This document shows, piece by piece, positions 1 through 5,407 of a stretch of DNA of 6,141 nucleotides. Position 1 is the first letter of the stretch; each line of letters starts with the position of its first letter. Source of the stretch: Treponema sp. (lineage in GTDB: Bacteria; Spirochaetota; Spirochaetia; Treponematales; Breznakiellaceae). Location: NCBI GenBank assembly GCA_031257715.1, contig JAIROE010000137.1, positions 1 through 6,141 of the forward strand, given 5' to 3'. The position numbers were made by a program, and so were the translations under genes. The notes under the pieces were generated by a model. It had not been told where the DNA came from. It searched no databases and was given only the letters and a program-made list of their open reading frames with translations.

Positions 1-1
1 C

Positions 2-844
2 TGGTATTTTGTGGCCCCCGCGGCCCTGTTGATCTTTGCCCTTTCTTTTTATCCCATGATTCAGGCTTTTATTATTTCTCTCCACATGGGAATTGGAAAC
101 AATCTCCGTTTTGCGGGAATACGGAACTATACCCGTCTGCTTCAGGACAAGGAATTTTTGGCTTCTGTGGTGAATGTTTTAATTTTCCTTGCCATTGAGG
201 TTCCTGTCCAGTTATTTATGGCTCTGATTTTATCCGCCATCCTTAATCAGGAGCGGCTCAAGGCAAAAGGGCCATTTAGAACAATGGTATTCCTGCCCTG
301 CACCACGGCATTGGTCGCTTGCGCCATAATTTTCAAGACCCTGTTCAGCCTGGATGGTTTTTTTAATTTTGTACTGCTCAAGTTTCAGATCATCGATACT
401 CCTATCAGTTTCCTGACTCATCCCTACTGGGCAAAGGCTATCATTGTTATCACTTGCCTCTGGCGCTGGACCGGGTATAATACCATTTTTTACCTTGCGG
501 GACTTCAAAACATTGATTCTTCCATATATGAGGCGGCCCGTATTGACGGAGCCTCTCCTTTTCAGCAATTTTTCAGGATTACGATTCCTCTTTTACGGCC
601 GGTCATTTTGTTGACCACTATCATGTCCACCAATGGGACCATGCAAATGTTCGATGAGCCCTGGAATATCACCCAGGGCGGCCCGGGTTTGGCAACCGAG
701 ACCATAAGCATCAGGATTTATAAACTTTCATTTGTGTATAATCCTCAATTCGGGTACGCGGCGGCTGTATCATATACAATACTGTTGATGGTCGCGATAC
801 TTTCTATCATCCAGATTAAAGTATCAGGAGACAGGGCATCATGA
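2..844 (+). CDS. ABC sugar transporter permease, MalF/UgpA-like (CUT1), 5' partial
   Basis: Inner-membrane permease subunit of a carbohydrate ABC importer; it would pair with the next gene product to form the sugar channel. The reading frame is open to the left edge. The GTG at 11 is preceded in frame by W-Y-F and is most likely an internal valine of the first membrane segment, so the gene starts outside the window. Counting from the codon at position 2, hydrophobic segments lie near residues 4-23, 54-81, 94-115, 144-167, 193-210 and 251-272. The cytoplasmic EAA loop that docks on the ATPase reads EAARIDGAS from about residue 177 and is followed by the usual 'IPLLRP'. 'TQGGPG' near 224 is the conserved periplasmic motif of this family. 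About 280 residues are visible, against about 290-310 typical, so only the N-terminal tail is missing. The stop overlaps the next start (ATGA). Family assignment is firm; the sugar transported cannot be read from the sequence, though the downstream beta-glucosidase suggests a beta-glucoside or cello-oligosaccharide. Confidence 0.93.
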   Translation, partial: WYFVAPAALLIFALSFYPMIQAFIISLHMGIGNNLRFAGIRNYTRLLQDKEFLASVVNVLIFLAIEVPVQLFMALILSAILNQERLKAKGPFRTMVFLPCTTALVACAIIFKTLFSLDGFFNFVLLKFQIIDTPISFLTHPYWAKAIIVITCLWRWTGYNTIFYLAGLQNIDSSIYEAARIDGASPFQQFFRITIPLLRPVILLTTIMSTNGTMQMFDEPWNITQGGPGLATETISIRIYKLSFVYNPQFGYAAAVSYTILLMVAILSIIQIKVSGDRAS

Positions 845-1650
845 GAATAAATATTTCCAAATTTATTATGTATCTTTTTCTTGCGGTGGTATGCCTTGTT
901 TCAGTGTTCCCCTTCTACTACATGGTTTCCGCCAGTACCAACAAGAGTATTGAAGTGGTTGCGGGCAGGATGTATCCGGGAACTTTCCTTATCGGAAACA
1001 TCAAACAAATTCTTTCCATTGCCAATCCTGTCCAGGCTTTCTTCAATTCTTTGCGGAACGCCGTGGCGCTGACCATAGCAAGCCTGTTCATCTGTTCCAT
1101 GGCAGGTTATGGCTTCGTTATATACCGGAGCAGGGCGAAGGACCGGTTTATGACCATACTGCTTCTGTCCATGATGGTTCCCTTCGCGTCAATCATGATA
1201 CCCCTGTTCAGGTTATTCAGCACGTTCAGACTTTTGGATACCACAGTCGGGTTCATCCTCCCCTCGGTGTCTACCGCATTCATGATCTTCTTTTTCCGGC
1301 AGACTACCATGTCTTTCCCCATGGAGATAGTTCATGCCGCCCGGGTTGACGGGGTGGGGGAATTTGGCATCTATGCCAGGGTATATCTTCCGATCATGGC
1401 GCCTACATTCGCGGCGGCGGCCATTGTTACTTTTATGAACGGCTGGAACAGTTATATCTGGCCCCTCATCATCATGAAGCGGCAGGAAAGCCGGACCATG
1501 CCGCTCCTGCTTACCAGTCTTACCGCGGGGTATACCACGGATTTCGGCATATTGATGCTGGCGGTAGCGGTCTGTACCCTTCCAACGCTGATTCTTTTCT
1601 TTACACAGCAGAAGCGTTTTGTGGCGGGTATTCTGGGATCGGTCAAATGA
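841..1650 (+). CDS. ABC sugar transporter permease, MalG/UgpE-like (CUT1)
   Basis: Second inner-membrane permease of the same importer, 269 residues, a normal length for MalG-like proteins. The ATG overlaps the previous stop by four bases (ATGA), and AGGAG at 826-830 lies ten bases before it, so the two permeases are probably translationally coupled and made in equal amounts. Hydrophobic segments lie near residues 9-30, 73-95, 104-126, 136-154, 182-202 and 235-256. The EAA loop is at 165-188 and reads HAARVDG, with histidine where glutamate is usual; the Gly and the following 'LPIMAP' are intact, so the loop should still dock on an ATPase. 'NGWNSYIWPLI' at 200-210 is the typical MalG-type segment. 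No ATP-binding subunit follows; CUT1 importers commonly share an MsiK/MalK-type ATPase encoded elsewhere, which is inferred here. Substrate is unknown. Confidence 0.94.
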   Translation: MRINISKFIMYLFLAVVCLVSVFPFYYMVSASTNKSIEVVAGRMYPGTFLIGNIKQILSIANPVQAFFNSLRNAVALTIASLFICSMAGYGFVIYRSRAKDRFMTILLLSMMVPFASIMIPLFRLFSTFRLLDTTVGFILPSVSTAFMIFFFRQTTMSFPMEIVHAARVDGVGEFGIYARVYLPIMAPTFAAAAIVTFMNGWNSYIWPLIIMKRQESRTMPLLLTSLTAGYTTDFGILMLAVAVCTLPTLILFFTQQKRFVAGILGSVK

Positions 1651-1691
1651 GCCCCCGCGGGAAATCTGCCGTTTTTTAGCCAAAAATTATT

Positions 1692-1696
1692 GGAGG
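1692..1696 (+). promoter_or_regulatory. Ribosome binding site that fixes the beta-glucosidase start
   Basis: GGAGG lies six bases before the ATG at 1703. The same frame is open further upstream to a possible start at 1619, inside the preceding permease gene, but the 28 extra residues do not resemble a GH1 N-terminus. This strong site therefore supports 1703 as the true start. Confidence 0.85.
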
Positions 1697-1702
1697 AAGA
1701 TC

Positions 1703-3052
1703 ATGCCGGAAAATTATCAATTTCCTGCCGGTTTTGAATGGGGGGTGGCCACCGCCTCATATCAAATTGAAGGCGGCTGGGACGCCGACGGAAAAGGCGA
1801 GGGGATTTGGGATCGTTTCAGCCATACCCCGGGACATATTCATGACAACAGTGTTGGGGATATGGCCTGCGACTTTTATCACCGGTATGAAGAAGATATC
1901 CGCATCGCAAAAGAGCTGGGTATTAAAGTGTACCGGTTTTCCGTTTCCTGGCCCAGGATCTTTCCGGATGGAACCGGGGTGGTCAATGAAAAAGGCATAG
2001 ACTTCTACCGCAGGGTATTGCAATGTCTTCACGACAGCGGCATAAAATCCGCCGTAACCATGTACCACTGGGATCTTCCCCAGAAACTGCAGGACCGGGG
2101 CGGCTGGGCAAACCGGGAAATTGTACAGTGGTTTGAGTCCTACGCGAAGGTACTGTATGAGCGTTTGGGGGATCTGGTTGATATCTGGATAACTCTGAAT
2201 GAACCCATTTGCAGTTCCATGGCGGGCTACTGGAACGGAGAGCACGCGCCGGGGTATCACGATTATTCCATGGCCCTGCTGGCTTCCCATCATCTGTTAT
2301 TGGCCCACGGAAATGCGGTAAAGGCATACCGCAAAACCGGCTTAAAGGCTGATATAGGCATCACCCTTAATATGAATATGAGTTATCCATATGATCCCAA
2401 ATGCCCGGAAGATACCGAAGCGGCCAAAAGAAACCAGGAGCATTCCAACAATCTTTTTGGGGATCCCCTGTTTTTGGGGAAATACCCTGAAGAGTTATTT
2501 TCCTGGCTAAAGAAAAAAGGCGTTGTTTTGCCGGAAATCAAAGACGGGGATCTGCAGACAATTTCCGGGGAACTTGATTTTTTTGGCCTTAATACATATT
2601 CCACCGATCACGTAAAAGCGGACGGGACCGCATGGCCCCTGGGCGCCGTCAGGCTCAAGACAGGACGGCCCCGTACTGATGCGGATTGGGAAGTAAACCC
2701 CGATGGAATGTACGATCTGCTAAAATGGATAAACGGCCGGTATAAGCCGCGAAAACTCATCATTACCGAGAACGGCGCGGCGTGCAATGACTGGGTAAAT
2801 ATTGAAGGGAAGGTAGATGATCCCAATCGCATTGATTATATACACCGTTACCTCATTCAGGTTCACAAGGCCCTCAAAGAAGGAGTTCCGGTAAAGGGAT
2901 ATTATGTCTGGTGTTTCTGCGATAATTTTGAATGGGCTTGGGGACTGTCCCGCCGCTTTGGAATTGTGTATGTAGATTACAGCACCCAAAAACGGATACC
3001 CAAAGAAAGCGCCCATTGGTATTCCGGTGTGATAAAAAAGAACGGATTTTAA
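1703..3052 (+). CDS. bglA: Beta-glucosidase, glycoside hydrolase family 1
   Basis: Cytoplasmic retaining beta-glucosidase, 449 residues, the usual length for bacterial GH1 enzymes. No signal peptide is present. From the ATG at 1703, the GH1 N-terminal signature FEWGVATASYQIEG is at 11-24. The acid/base glutamate is E167 in TLNEP (164-168), and the nucleophile is E356 in ITENG (354-358). Other glycone-site residues of the family are visible: Q21, H122 in 'YHWDLP', N166, W403, and E410-W411 in 'DNFEW'. The E410-W411 pair followed by 'AWGLSRRFG' fits enzymes acting on unphosphorylated glucosides. 6-phospho-beta-glucosidases have a Ser/Lys/Tyr phosphate-binding set in this loop instead. This agrees with uptake by the ABC permeases upstream rather than a PTS. 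The gene lies 52 bases after the second permease and is probably in the same operon, releasing glucose from imported beta-linked di- or oligosaccharide. Aglycone preference, or beta-galactosidase/beta-fucosidase side activity, cannot be excluded. Confidence 0.95.
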   Translation: MPENYQFPAGFEWGVATASYQIEGGWDADGKGEGIWDRFSHTPGHIHDNSVGDMACDFYHRYEEDIRIAKELGIKVYRFSVSWPRIFPDGTGVVNEKGIDFYRRVLQCLHDSGIKSAVTMYHWDLPQKLQDRGGWANREIVQWFESYAKVLYERLGDLVDIWITLNEPICSSMAGYWNGEHAPGYHDYSMALLASHHLLLAHGNAVKAYRKTGLKADIGITLNMNMSYPYDPKCPEDTEAAKRNQEHSNNLFGDPLFLGKYPEELFSWLKKKGVVLPEIKDGDLQTISGELDFFGLNTYSTDHVKADGTAWPLGAVRLKTGRPRTDADWEVNPDGMYDLLKWINGRYKPRKLIITENGAACNDWVNIEGKVDDPNRIDYIHRYLIQVHKALKEGVPVKGYYVWCFCDNFEWAWGLSRRFGIVYVDYSTQKRIPKESAHWYSGVIKKNGF

Positions 3053-3094
3053 TTCGGGGGAGCCCTGCCGCGTAAAAACCGGACCATGGGGACT

Positions 3095-3122
3095 TTGCTC
3101 CGCGGTGATTTTTTAGTATACT
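3095..3122 (+). promoter_or_regulatory. Candidate sigma-70-type promoter for trxA
   Basis: A -10 element TATACT at 3117-3122 is one base from the TATAAT consensus. It is preceded at 16 bp by TTGCTC (3095-3100), or at 17 bp by TTTGCT, as a partial -35. Transcription would start near 3128-3130, giving a leader of about 90 bases before the trxA ATG. The prediction is by eye; the -10 is good and the -35 is moderate. Confidence 0.5.
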
Positions 3123-3127
3123 TTATG

Positions 3128-3168
3128 GGGAACCTCCGGAAACCCAAGCCGGGTTTTTGGAGGTTCCC
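3128..3168 (+). promoter_or_regulatory. Long perfect hairpin in the trxA leader
   Basis: Positions 3128-3145 pair with 3151-3168 over 18 consecutive base pairs around a five-base loop (AAGCC), with only two G-U pairs (3138-3158 and 3139-3157). The outer arm is GGGAACCTCC against GGAGGTTCCC. There is no T-run after either side, so this is not an ordinary intrinsic terminator. It begins almost exactly where the predicted trxA transcript would start, so it may be a 5'-terminal stabilising stem or a regulatory leader. The structure is seen directly; its role is inference. Confidence 0.7.
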
Positions 3169-3169
3169 G

Positions 3170-3185
3170 GCCGGCGTATGCCGGC
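3170..3185 (+). promoter_or_regulatory. Second GC-rich hairpin in the trxA leader
   Basis: GCCGGC at 3170-3175 is repeated at 3180-3185 around the four-base loop GTAT. As each copy is self-complementary, they form a six-base GC stem directly after the 18-bp hairpin. It ends about 20 bases before the ribosome binding site AAAGAGG (3205-3211). The octamer GGTGTAAA is also duplicated at 3187-3194 and 3200-3207. The pattern is visible; function is unknown. Confidence 0.5.
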
Positions 3186-3217
3186 TGGTGTAAAAAACCG
3201 GTGTAAAGAGGCCTTCC

Positions 3218-3538
3218 ATGAGTGAAGTTACAATAACGGGCGCCAACTTTGAATCGGAGGTGCTGCAGTCTCCGGTTCCGGTGCTGCTGGATTTTTGGGC
3301 CGGCTGGTGCGGCCCCTGTAAAATGATAGCCCCCTTTGTCAGCCAGATTGCCGAAGAATACTCGGGGCGCGTAAAAGTCGGCAAGGTGAACGTAGACGAG
3401 GAGGAGGAACTCGCCGGAAAACACGGCGTCGTTTCCATTCCCACGCTGGTAGTCTACCGGAACGGTGCCATAGTCCGCCAGCAGCCCGGCGCGCTCCCCA
3501 AGCGCGACATAGAAAAACTCTTCGCGGATTTCCTCTAA
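3218..3538 (+). CDS. trxA: Thioredoxin
   Basis: Small cytoplasmic dithiol-disulfide oxidoreductase of 106 residues, the classical single-domain thioredoxin length. It reduces protein disulfides and is itself reduced by thioredoxin reductase, which is not encoded in this window. The active site WCGPC occupies residues 30-34 (C31 and C34) followed by K35. The buried aspartate is D25 in 'LLDFWA', and the cis-proline is P75 in 'SIPT'. No signal peptide is present. The ATG at 3218 has AAAGAGG at 3205-3211, six bases upstream. It appears to be a single-gene unit with its own promoter and a folded leader, unrelated in function to the sugar cassette before it, and it converges tail to tail with the lipoprotein gene (15 bases between stops). 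Confidence 0.96.
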   Translation: MSEVTITGANFESEVLQSPVPVLLDFWAGWCGPCKMIAPFVSQIAEEYSGRVKVGKVNVDEEEELAGKHGVVSIPTLVVYRNGAIVRQQPGALPKRDIEKLFADFL

Positions 3539-3553
3539 TTTAAAGCCGGATAT

Positions 3554-4555
3554 TCACGGACTGTTCGGCTTACCCGGACTTATTCCCCCGACGGGTGTAA
3601 CATACCAGTCCGATGCGGCATTGGCGTCCGCCTTCTTTTCGTCACGGGAAACGCTCCTTGTCATCGCCGTCTTGATGCCGGCGGTGATTACCGCGTCCTG
3701 GGGGCCCGGAACGTTCCCGCCGGCCGCACGCCACGCTTCCTGTGATCCCAGCAGCTCGGCGGCGGCGGTAAAATGTTCTTTTGACCACCGGGAATCGGGA
3801 TTTTCGCTTAAAAGCACGGCGTCGACAACATGGTCGTCCTGATCGAGAAAATAGACCGCGTCGGTCTTGCGGAGCAGCTTCGTCTTCCCCGGAACCCAGA
3901 GATCCCTCACCCCCGCCACGGCGTCCTTTCCGCCTGAAAGATCCAGATTGCCGCCGGTTTCGTCGGCTGCCTCCGCTTCCATGGTCCTCAGATGGAGGAG
4001 TATGTATTCGCCCGCGGCAACTTCCATGGGGGAAAACTCATACACCAGCGGTTTTTTCACATTTCCCGCAATAAAGAGCCGCAGCGCCCCCAGGTTCCCC
4101 GCGGAAAGGGTTTTGAATTCGATAAATTCCGAGTTGGGATTGGAATACTCCGTCCTCAACTCCGTAAGGAGAACCGGGGGAAGCCTTTCGTTCCGGGTGC
4201 GGAAGGGGACAAGGACATTCAGCGTGTTTCCTTTGCCGTCTTCCACCAGCATGTCCGCCATGACCCGCTTCCCGGCGCCGGTATCGCCGCCAAGGCCGAC
4301 CGTGACGACGCTCCCCTCATCCACCGAGACGACTTCGATGCCGGAATCCAGTCTGATGGACACTACCTTTACCGGGAGGGAGAACCGGAACACAACTTCG
4401 GCCGCCGACACCGCCTTGCAGTCAAGAAACTCGGGCGGCCGGCCGCCCAGGGCGAACGCCTGTTCTATCGCGCCCCCGGTTGAACAGGAAAACATGAACA
4501 TCTGAACTGCCAGTGCCGGGAAGAGGCCGGCCGCAAACAGGACACATCTTTTCAT
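3554..4555 (-). CDS. Predicted lipoprotein with Ig-like region and lamin-tail-like (LTD) domain
   Basis: Predicted exported, lipid-anchored protein of 333 residues; no enzymatic function recognised. The start at 4555 is chosen because it gives a lipoprotein signal: 'MKRC', a hydrophobic stretch to about 22, then MFSC with the lipidated cysteine at C24. Upstream, GGAGA (4560-4564 on this strand) lies four bases from the ATG. An in-frame start 43 codons further upstream would bury the signal peptide in an arginine-rich leader. The lipobox is relaxed (Met -3, Phe -2, Ser -1), as tolerated in spirochaetes. Residues about 40-120 resemble a bacterial Ig-like domain ('SAAEVVFRFSLPVK', later 'DGKGN'). 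Residues about 128-251 match the LTD pattern: 'LLTELRTEY', 'EFIEF', 'VAAGEYILL' and 'DAVYFLDQDDHVVDAVLL'. The C-terminus (303-331), with 'DANAASDWY' and 'SPGKPN', matches the usual LTD ending. LTD domains occur in bacterial surface proteins and nucleases; no nuclease domain is seen here. A role at the cell surface is inference. Confidence 0.82.
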   Translation of the reverse strand: MKRCVLFAAGLFPALAVQMFMFSCSTGGAIEQAFALGGRPPEFLDCKAVSAAEVVFRFSLPVKVVSIRLDSGIEVVSVDEGSVVTVGLGGDTGAGKRVMADMLVEDGKGNTLNVLVPFRTRNERLPPVLLTELRTEYSNPNSEFIEFKTLSAGNLGALRLFIAGNVKKPLVYEFSPMEVAAGEYILLHLRTMEAEAADETGGNLDLSGGKDAVAGVRDLWVPGKTKLLRKTDAVYFLDQDDHVVDAVLLSENPDSRWSKEHFTAAAELLGSQEAWRAAGGNVPGPQDAVITAGIKTAMTRSVSRDEKKADANAASDWYVTPVGGISPGKPNSP

Positions 4556-4591
4556 ACCGTCTCCGTAAAAACAGGAATGCCTGCGCCAAAA

Positions 4592-4633
4592 AAGCGCCTC
4601 CCCCCTATAAGGGCGCAGCCCTGCATGGCGCTT
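4592..4633 (-). promoter_or_regulatory. Nested inverted repeats in the lipoprotein gene leader
   Basis: AAGCGCC at 4592-4598 is the exact reverse complement of GGCGCTT at 4627-4633. The 28-base gap between them contains a tight hairpin, AGGGC-GCA-GCCCT (4610-4622). The structure lies about 40-80 bases upstream of the lipoprotein start. It could fold in its 5' leader or bind a protein as DNA; neither is shown. Confidence 0.35.
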
Positions 4634-4684
4634 CAATGAATCCCCCAAAAAAATGAAAACCCCCCGGCGTCTGCTGCGGAACAA

Positions 4685-4747
4685 TCCCGGATGATTTTGG
4701 ACAAGCCTATAATGGTTTTAGACAAGTCCCGAATGGCTTTGGAACGT
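4685..4747 (+). repeat. Tandem array of three imperfect 21-bp units
   Basis: Three consecutive 21-bp units start at 4685, 4706 and 4727. Each has a six-base lead (TCCCGG, CCTATA, TCCCGA) and a 15-base core: ATGATTTTGGACAAG, ATGGTTTTAGACAAG and ATGGCTTTGGAACGT. A more degenerate similarity extends upstream ('GGAACAA' before 4685). Read in the plus frame, the cores give the heptads MILDKPI, MVLDKSR and MALERST. The array is seen directly; whether it is a relic of coding sequence, a regulator-binding array or chance expansion is open. Confidence 0.7.
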
Positions 4748-4932
4748 TCCACGGAGAGGTTTTTCACCCCGAATTCAAACCCCAAGCCTCCTTCAGCCGC
4801 CGCCCCGGTCCCGCATCGGTACCGCCAGCCGCAAATGTTCCCCGCGGCCGTGCTCCGGGGTTTCCCCGCCCGCCAAAGACGGACGGTGAAACCTCCCGGA
4901 GGCGCTAAACGGCGCGGCCGTACAGCACCCCC

Positions 4933-4961
4933 TTGATCAGAACTCTTCCTGGTCTTATTTT
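4933..4961 (+). promoter_or_regulatory. Candidate promoter for the membrane protein/ATPase pair
   Basis: TTGATC at 4933-4938 is separated by 17 bp from TATTTT at 4956-4961. This resembles -35 and -10 elements in a locally AT-rich stretch after GC-rich sequence. Transcription would begin around 4967-4970, at or next to the ATG at 4970, implying a leaderless or nearly leaderless transcript. The match is moderate and judged by eye. Confidence 0.35.
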
Positions 4962-4969
4962 CATATCAT

Positions 4970-5407
4970 ATGGATGTTTTCCGGCCTCTCAGGGCGGCCC
5001 TTTTGGTGTATGAGATAATCCGCCTGTTTTTCTTGACGGCGCTGGCGGTTTTTCTGGCGCCGCCGCTTTCTTTCCCCTGGCCGCTTTACGCGGTTTCCAA
5101 CGCTCTCTTTCCCCTGATGGCCCTGTTCCTGCTGGCGTGGCTTCAGGCATACCGGGCATACCTTCCCCTGTACATATCAGGGAAAGCGATAGCCCTGGCC
5201 GCGTCTGCCGGCTGGTGCCTTTTTGCGGGGGACGATGTTGCCGCCCTTGCCGCCGTCAACCCGCAGTCCGTACTGGTTACGCTGGGCACGCTGGCTTTCT
5301 TCTTTTTTGGGGACGCCTTTTCCATCGCCGGCGCTTACCATCTGCATAGCCGGACAGAAAAGCCGGCCGAAACCGGCGCATCCGCCGGAAATGAAGGGGG
5401 CCTTTAA
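4970..5407 (+). CDS. Small four-helix membrane protein of unknown function
   Basis: Predicted integral inner-membrane protein of 145 residues; I do not recognise a named family. Hydrophobic segments lie near residues 8-30, 40-60, 65-86 and 98-120. Charged residues cluster in the short N-terminus ('FRPLR'), in the loop near 'QAYRAYLPLY', and in a hydrophilic C-terminal tail (126-145) rich in Glu, Ala and Gly. An in-frame TGA at 4934 limits the upstream extent, and the ATG at 4970 is the only ATG that keeps the first helix and its preceding arginines whole. No Shine-Dalgarno sequence precedes it. A TTG at 5003 with AGGG at 4990-4993 is a poorer alternative because it would remove the start of helix 1. 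Its TAA shares one base with the ATG of the following ATPase, so the two are very likely coupled. It could be a membrane partner or anchor for that ATPase; this rests only on gene order. Confidence 0.8.
   Translation: MDVFRPLRAALLVYEIIRLFFLTALAVFLAPPLSFPWPLYAVSNALFPLMALFLLAWLQAYRAYLPLYISGKAIALAASAGWCLFAGDDVAALAAVNPQSVLVTLGTLAFFFFGDAFSIAGAYHLHSRTEKPAETGASAGNEGGL

Larger units (their letters stand above)
4556..4969. other. Intergenic region with no convincing gene
   Basis: This 414-base gap separates divergent genes: the lipoprotein on the minus strand and the membrane-protein/ATPase pair on the plus strand. It contains the lipoprotein ribosome binding site, several short C and A homopolymer runs, nested inverted repeats at 4592-4633, a 21-bp tandem array at 4685-4747, and a candidate promoter at 4933-4961. 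Positions 4751-4930 hold GC-rich sequence in which I see nothing definite. The plus frame 4691-4936 is open for 81 codons, but its product past the repeats is a Pro/Arg/Ala-rich string and it lacks a good ribosome binding site. I do not call it a gene. Confidence 0.7.

Noticed and set aside
1657..1677. Possible terminator or attenuator between the second permease and the beta-glucosidase (T6 at 1672-1677)
   Set aside because: The stem before the T-run is only about three base pairs (CGG/CCG), too weak to call.
1757..2327. Minus-strand open frames inside the beta-glucosidase gene
   Set aside because: The plus strand encodes an unambiguous full-length GH1 enzyme here; the opposite frames have no motif or start signal.
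2461..2470. GGGGATCCCC palindrome inside the beta-glucosidase gene
   Set aside because: It encodes normal conserved GH1 sequence in frame and has no partner sites; likely chance.
3067..3114. Possible intrinsic terminator after the beta-glucosidase: GCCGCG with CGCGGT, then T6
   Set aside because: The stem is five to six pairs around a loop of nearly 30 bases, and three bases separate it from the T-run. It is too weak to list, though it is the best candidate in the gap.
3543..3571. AAGCCG/CGGCTT inverted repeat between the convergent trxA and lipoprotein genes
   Set aside because: Six base pairs around a 17-base loop with no proper T-run on either strand; termination here is plausible but not supported.
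3867..4505. Long plus-strand open frames opposite the lipoprotein gene
   Set aside because: They are antisense shadows in GC-rich sequence. Their products are Ser/Pro/Arg-rich, while the minus strand has a signal peptide, lipobox and recognisable domain pattern.
4600..4615. TATA-like sequence (CCCCTATAAGGG) as a promoter on either strand
   Set aside because: No acceptable -35 element lies 16-18 bp upstream on either strand; on the minus strand the nearest TTGAAG is about 21 bp away.
4691..4936. 81-codon open frame on the plus strand across the tandem repeats
   Set aside because: There is no ribosome binding site, and the start lies inside the repeat. After the heptads the product is Pro/Arg/Ala-rich with no recognisable domain. 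Kept only as a repeat feature and a finding.
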